Shown one piece after another: positions 5,784-6,540 of a stretch of DNA of 6,540 bases (position 1 is the first letter of the stretch; each line of letters begins with the position of its first letter). This DNA comes from Chitinophagia bacterium. GTDB lineage: Bacteria > Bacteroidota > Bacteroidia > Chitinophagales > Chitinophagaceae. The DNA lies in assembly GCA_010021705.1 (NCBI GenBank), contig RGMU01000089.1, positions 1 to 6,540 of the forward strand, written 5' to 3'. The notes under the pieces are model-generated. The model was not told where the DNA came from, ran no database searches, and worked only from the letters and a program-made list of their open reading frames with translations. Made by a program: the position numbers and the translations under genes.

Positions 5784-6540
5784 TTACTCCATAAACACCA
5801 TTTTGCCGGAATAGGTTTGGCTACCGTCTGTGTTGGTGGCAAAAATAAGATATACTCCGGAGGCAGGGCGGCGACCGGTATAGTCTTTACCGTTCCATAT
5901 AGCTTGCCCGCCAAGGGCAGTTGTGCGATAAATTAATTGACCGCTCATGTCGGTTATGCGCACATCGGCATTGGTAGCTAAACCCTTAATGGCAATAGTG
6001 CCTTGATAGCCCGGTGGCACGGGATTAGGGAACGATTTTACATCGCCATTTGTTTTACCGCCCTCTGTGGCAGTGCCCCTATATGCCACCACACCGTTTT
6101 CTGTGCCTATATACACTATGCCGGTTACATTGTCTATCGTTATTTTGCGTATGCGGTTGTCGGGTAAGGGGCTATTTTGGGTGGTAAATCGCAGTAAAAT
6201 GGAACTATTAACGGCATCCGGCGACAGTAGCCACACGCCGTTGTCTGTTCCTATCCATTTTCTGTTTGCGCCGTCCACCGCTATGGCTCTCACAATTTCG
6301 CCCTTAAACAAGTAGCCGGCATATTGGTCATATTGCACCACCGGCGTTTCGGCATCGCTCTTCAGCCTTATGGCAGAGCTTGCATTGTAGAGTATGGCTA
6401 TGCCATCGGCGGTGCCTATCCATAGGTTGTCGTTTTTGTCTATTGCCAAAGAATTTACGGTGGTGCTTGGCAAATTGCCGCTGCCACTACCGGTACTTAA
6501 CAGCCATGTAGCATCGTCAGCTGCGTTGGCAAGTGTATTG
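5784..6540 (-). CDS. porZ: Type IX secretion system protein PorZ, C-terminal part (5' end beyond the window)
   Basis: The last 251 residues of a larger protein (known PorZ proteins are about 750-800 residues). The frame stays open to the right edge (NTLANAADDATWLL and on); the TTG at 6473 is an internal Leu, not a start. The N-terminal half of the visible part has beta-propeller blades of the two-component-regulator-propeller type: DNLWIGTADGI, AVDGANRKWIGTDNGVW and IVYIGTENGVVAY. The C-terminal domain of about 85 residues starts at KSFPNPV and runs through DVRITDMSGQLIY, GGQAIWNGKD and SGVYLIFATN to KMVFME, the sorting-type beta-sandwich of the type IX system. From memory, the wording AIAVDGANRKWIGT and LGGQA-WNGK is close to Porphyromonas gingivalis PorZ. 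There, PorZ sits on the cell surface, keeps its sorting domain and supplies anionic LPS to the sortase that anchors cargo. A cargo propeller protein with a sorting domain is the alternative. No clear terminator follows. Confidence 0.83.
   Translation of the reverse strand, partial: NTLANAADDATWLLSTGSGSGNLPSTTVNSLAIDKNDNLWIGTADGIAILYNASSAIRLKSDAETPVVQYDQYAGYLFKGEIVRAIAVDGANRKWIGTDNGVWLLSPDAVNSSILLRFTTQNSPLPDNRIRKITIDNVTGIVYIGTENGVVAYRGTATEGGKTNGDVKSFPNPVPPGYQGTIAIKGLATNADVRITDMSGQLIYRTTALGGQAIWNGKDYTGRRPASGVYLIFATNTDGSQTYSGKMVFME

Noticed and set aside
5708..5914. 68-codon frame on the - strand overlapping the porZ end
   Set aside because: It is the same strand read in another frame across the sorting domain; the PorZ frame is clearly the real one.
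6067..6315. 82-codon frame on the + strand opposite porZ
   Set aside because: It is antisense to conserved propeller blades and has no family resemblance or supporting signals.
5784..6540. A two-component sensor protein, suggested by the regulator-propeller repeats
   Set aside because: The blades are of that type, but they are followed by a type IX sorting-like beta-sandwich and the stop codon, not by a membrane helix and kinase. The overall wording fits PorZ.

Overview
This window comes from a member of the Bacteroidetes (Bacteroidota). Three things point there. A gene at the right end matches PorZ, a component of the type IX secretion system, which is confined to that phylum. Start codons lack Shine-Dalgarno sequences. 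TATCTTTA- and TATTTTTG-like -7 boxes (consensus TAnnTTTG) lie upstream of two genes. The genus cannot be told from the sequence. No RNA genes, insertion sequences or CRISPR arrays were seen.

Layout. Positions 2-1264 (+) hold the 3' part of a TPR-repeat protein of unknown function, cut by the left edge. After a 221-bp AT-rich gap come two signalling genes on the + strand, 50 bp apart. The first (1486-4428) is a 980-residue hybrid histidine kinase: TPRs, coiled coil, HisKA, HATPase, receiver, Pro/Ala-rich linker, HPt. The second (4479-4991) is a receiver-only response regulator with one C-terminal membrane helix. On the - strand, convergent with them, lie a small acidic probable antitoxin (5450-5641), a YafQ-family toxin broken by one in-frame TAG (5181-5450), and the C-terminal third or so of porZ (5784 to the right edge, 5' end missing).

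How the genes work together (inference). The kinase carries every module of a four-step His-Asp-His-Asp phosphorelay, and the adjacent regulator is the natural last acceptor. The kinase has no visible signal peptide or membrane helix, while the regulator has a membrane anchor and no DNA-binding domain. The pathway may therefore end in a protein-protein event at the inner membrane rather than in transcription.

The toxin-antitoxin pair is AT-richer than its neighbours and looks acquired. The toxin stop falls before its catalytic Arg and His, yet the reading frame beyond it is perfectly conserved. This suggests a very recent inactivation or a single base error. The antitoxin appears intact.
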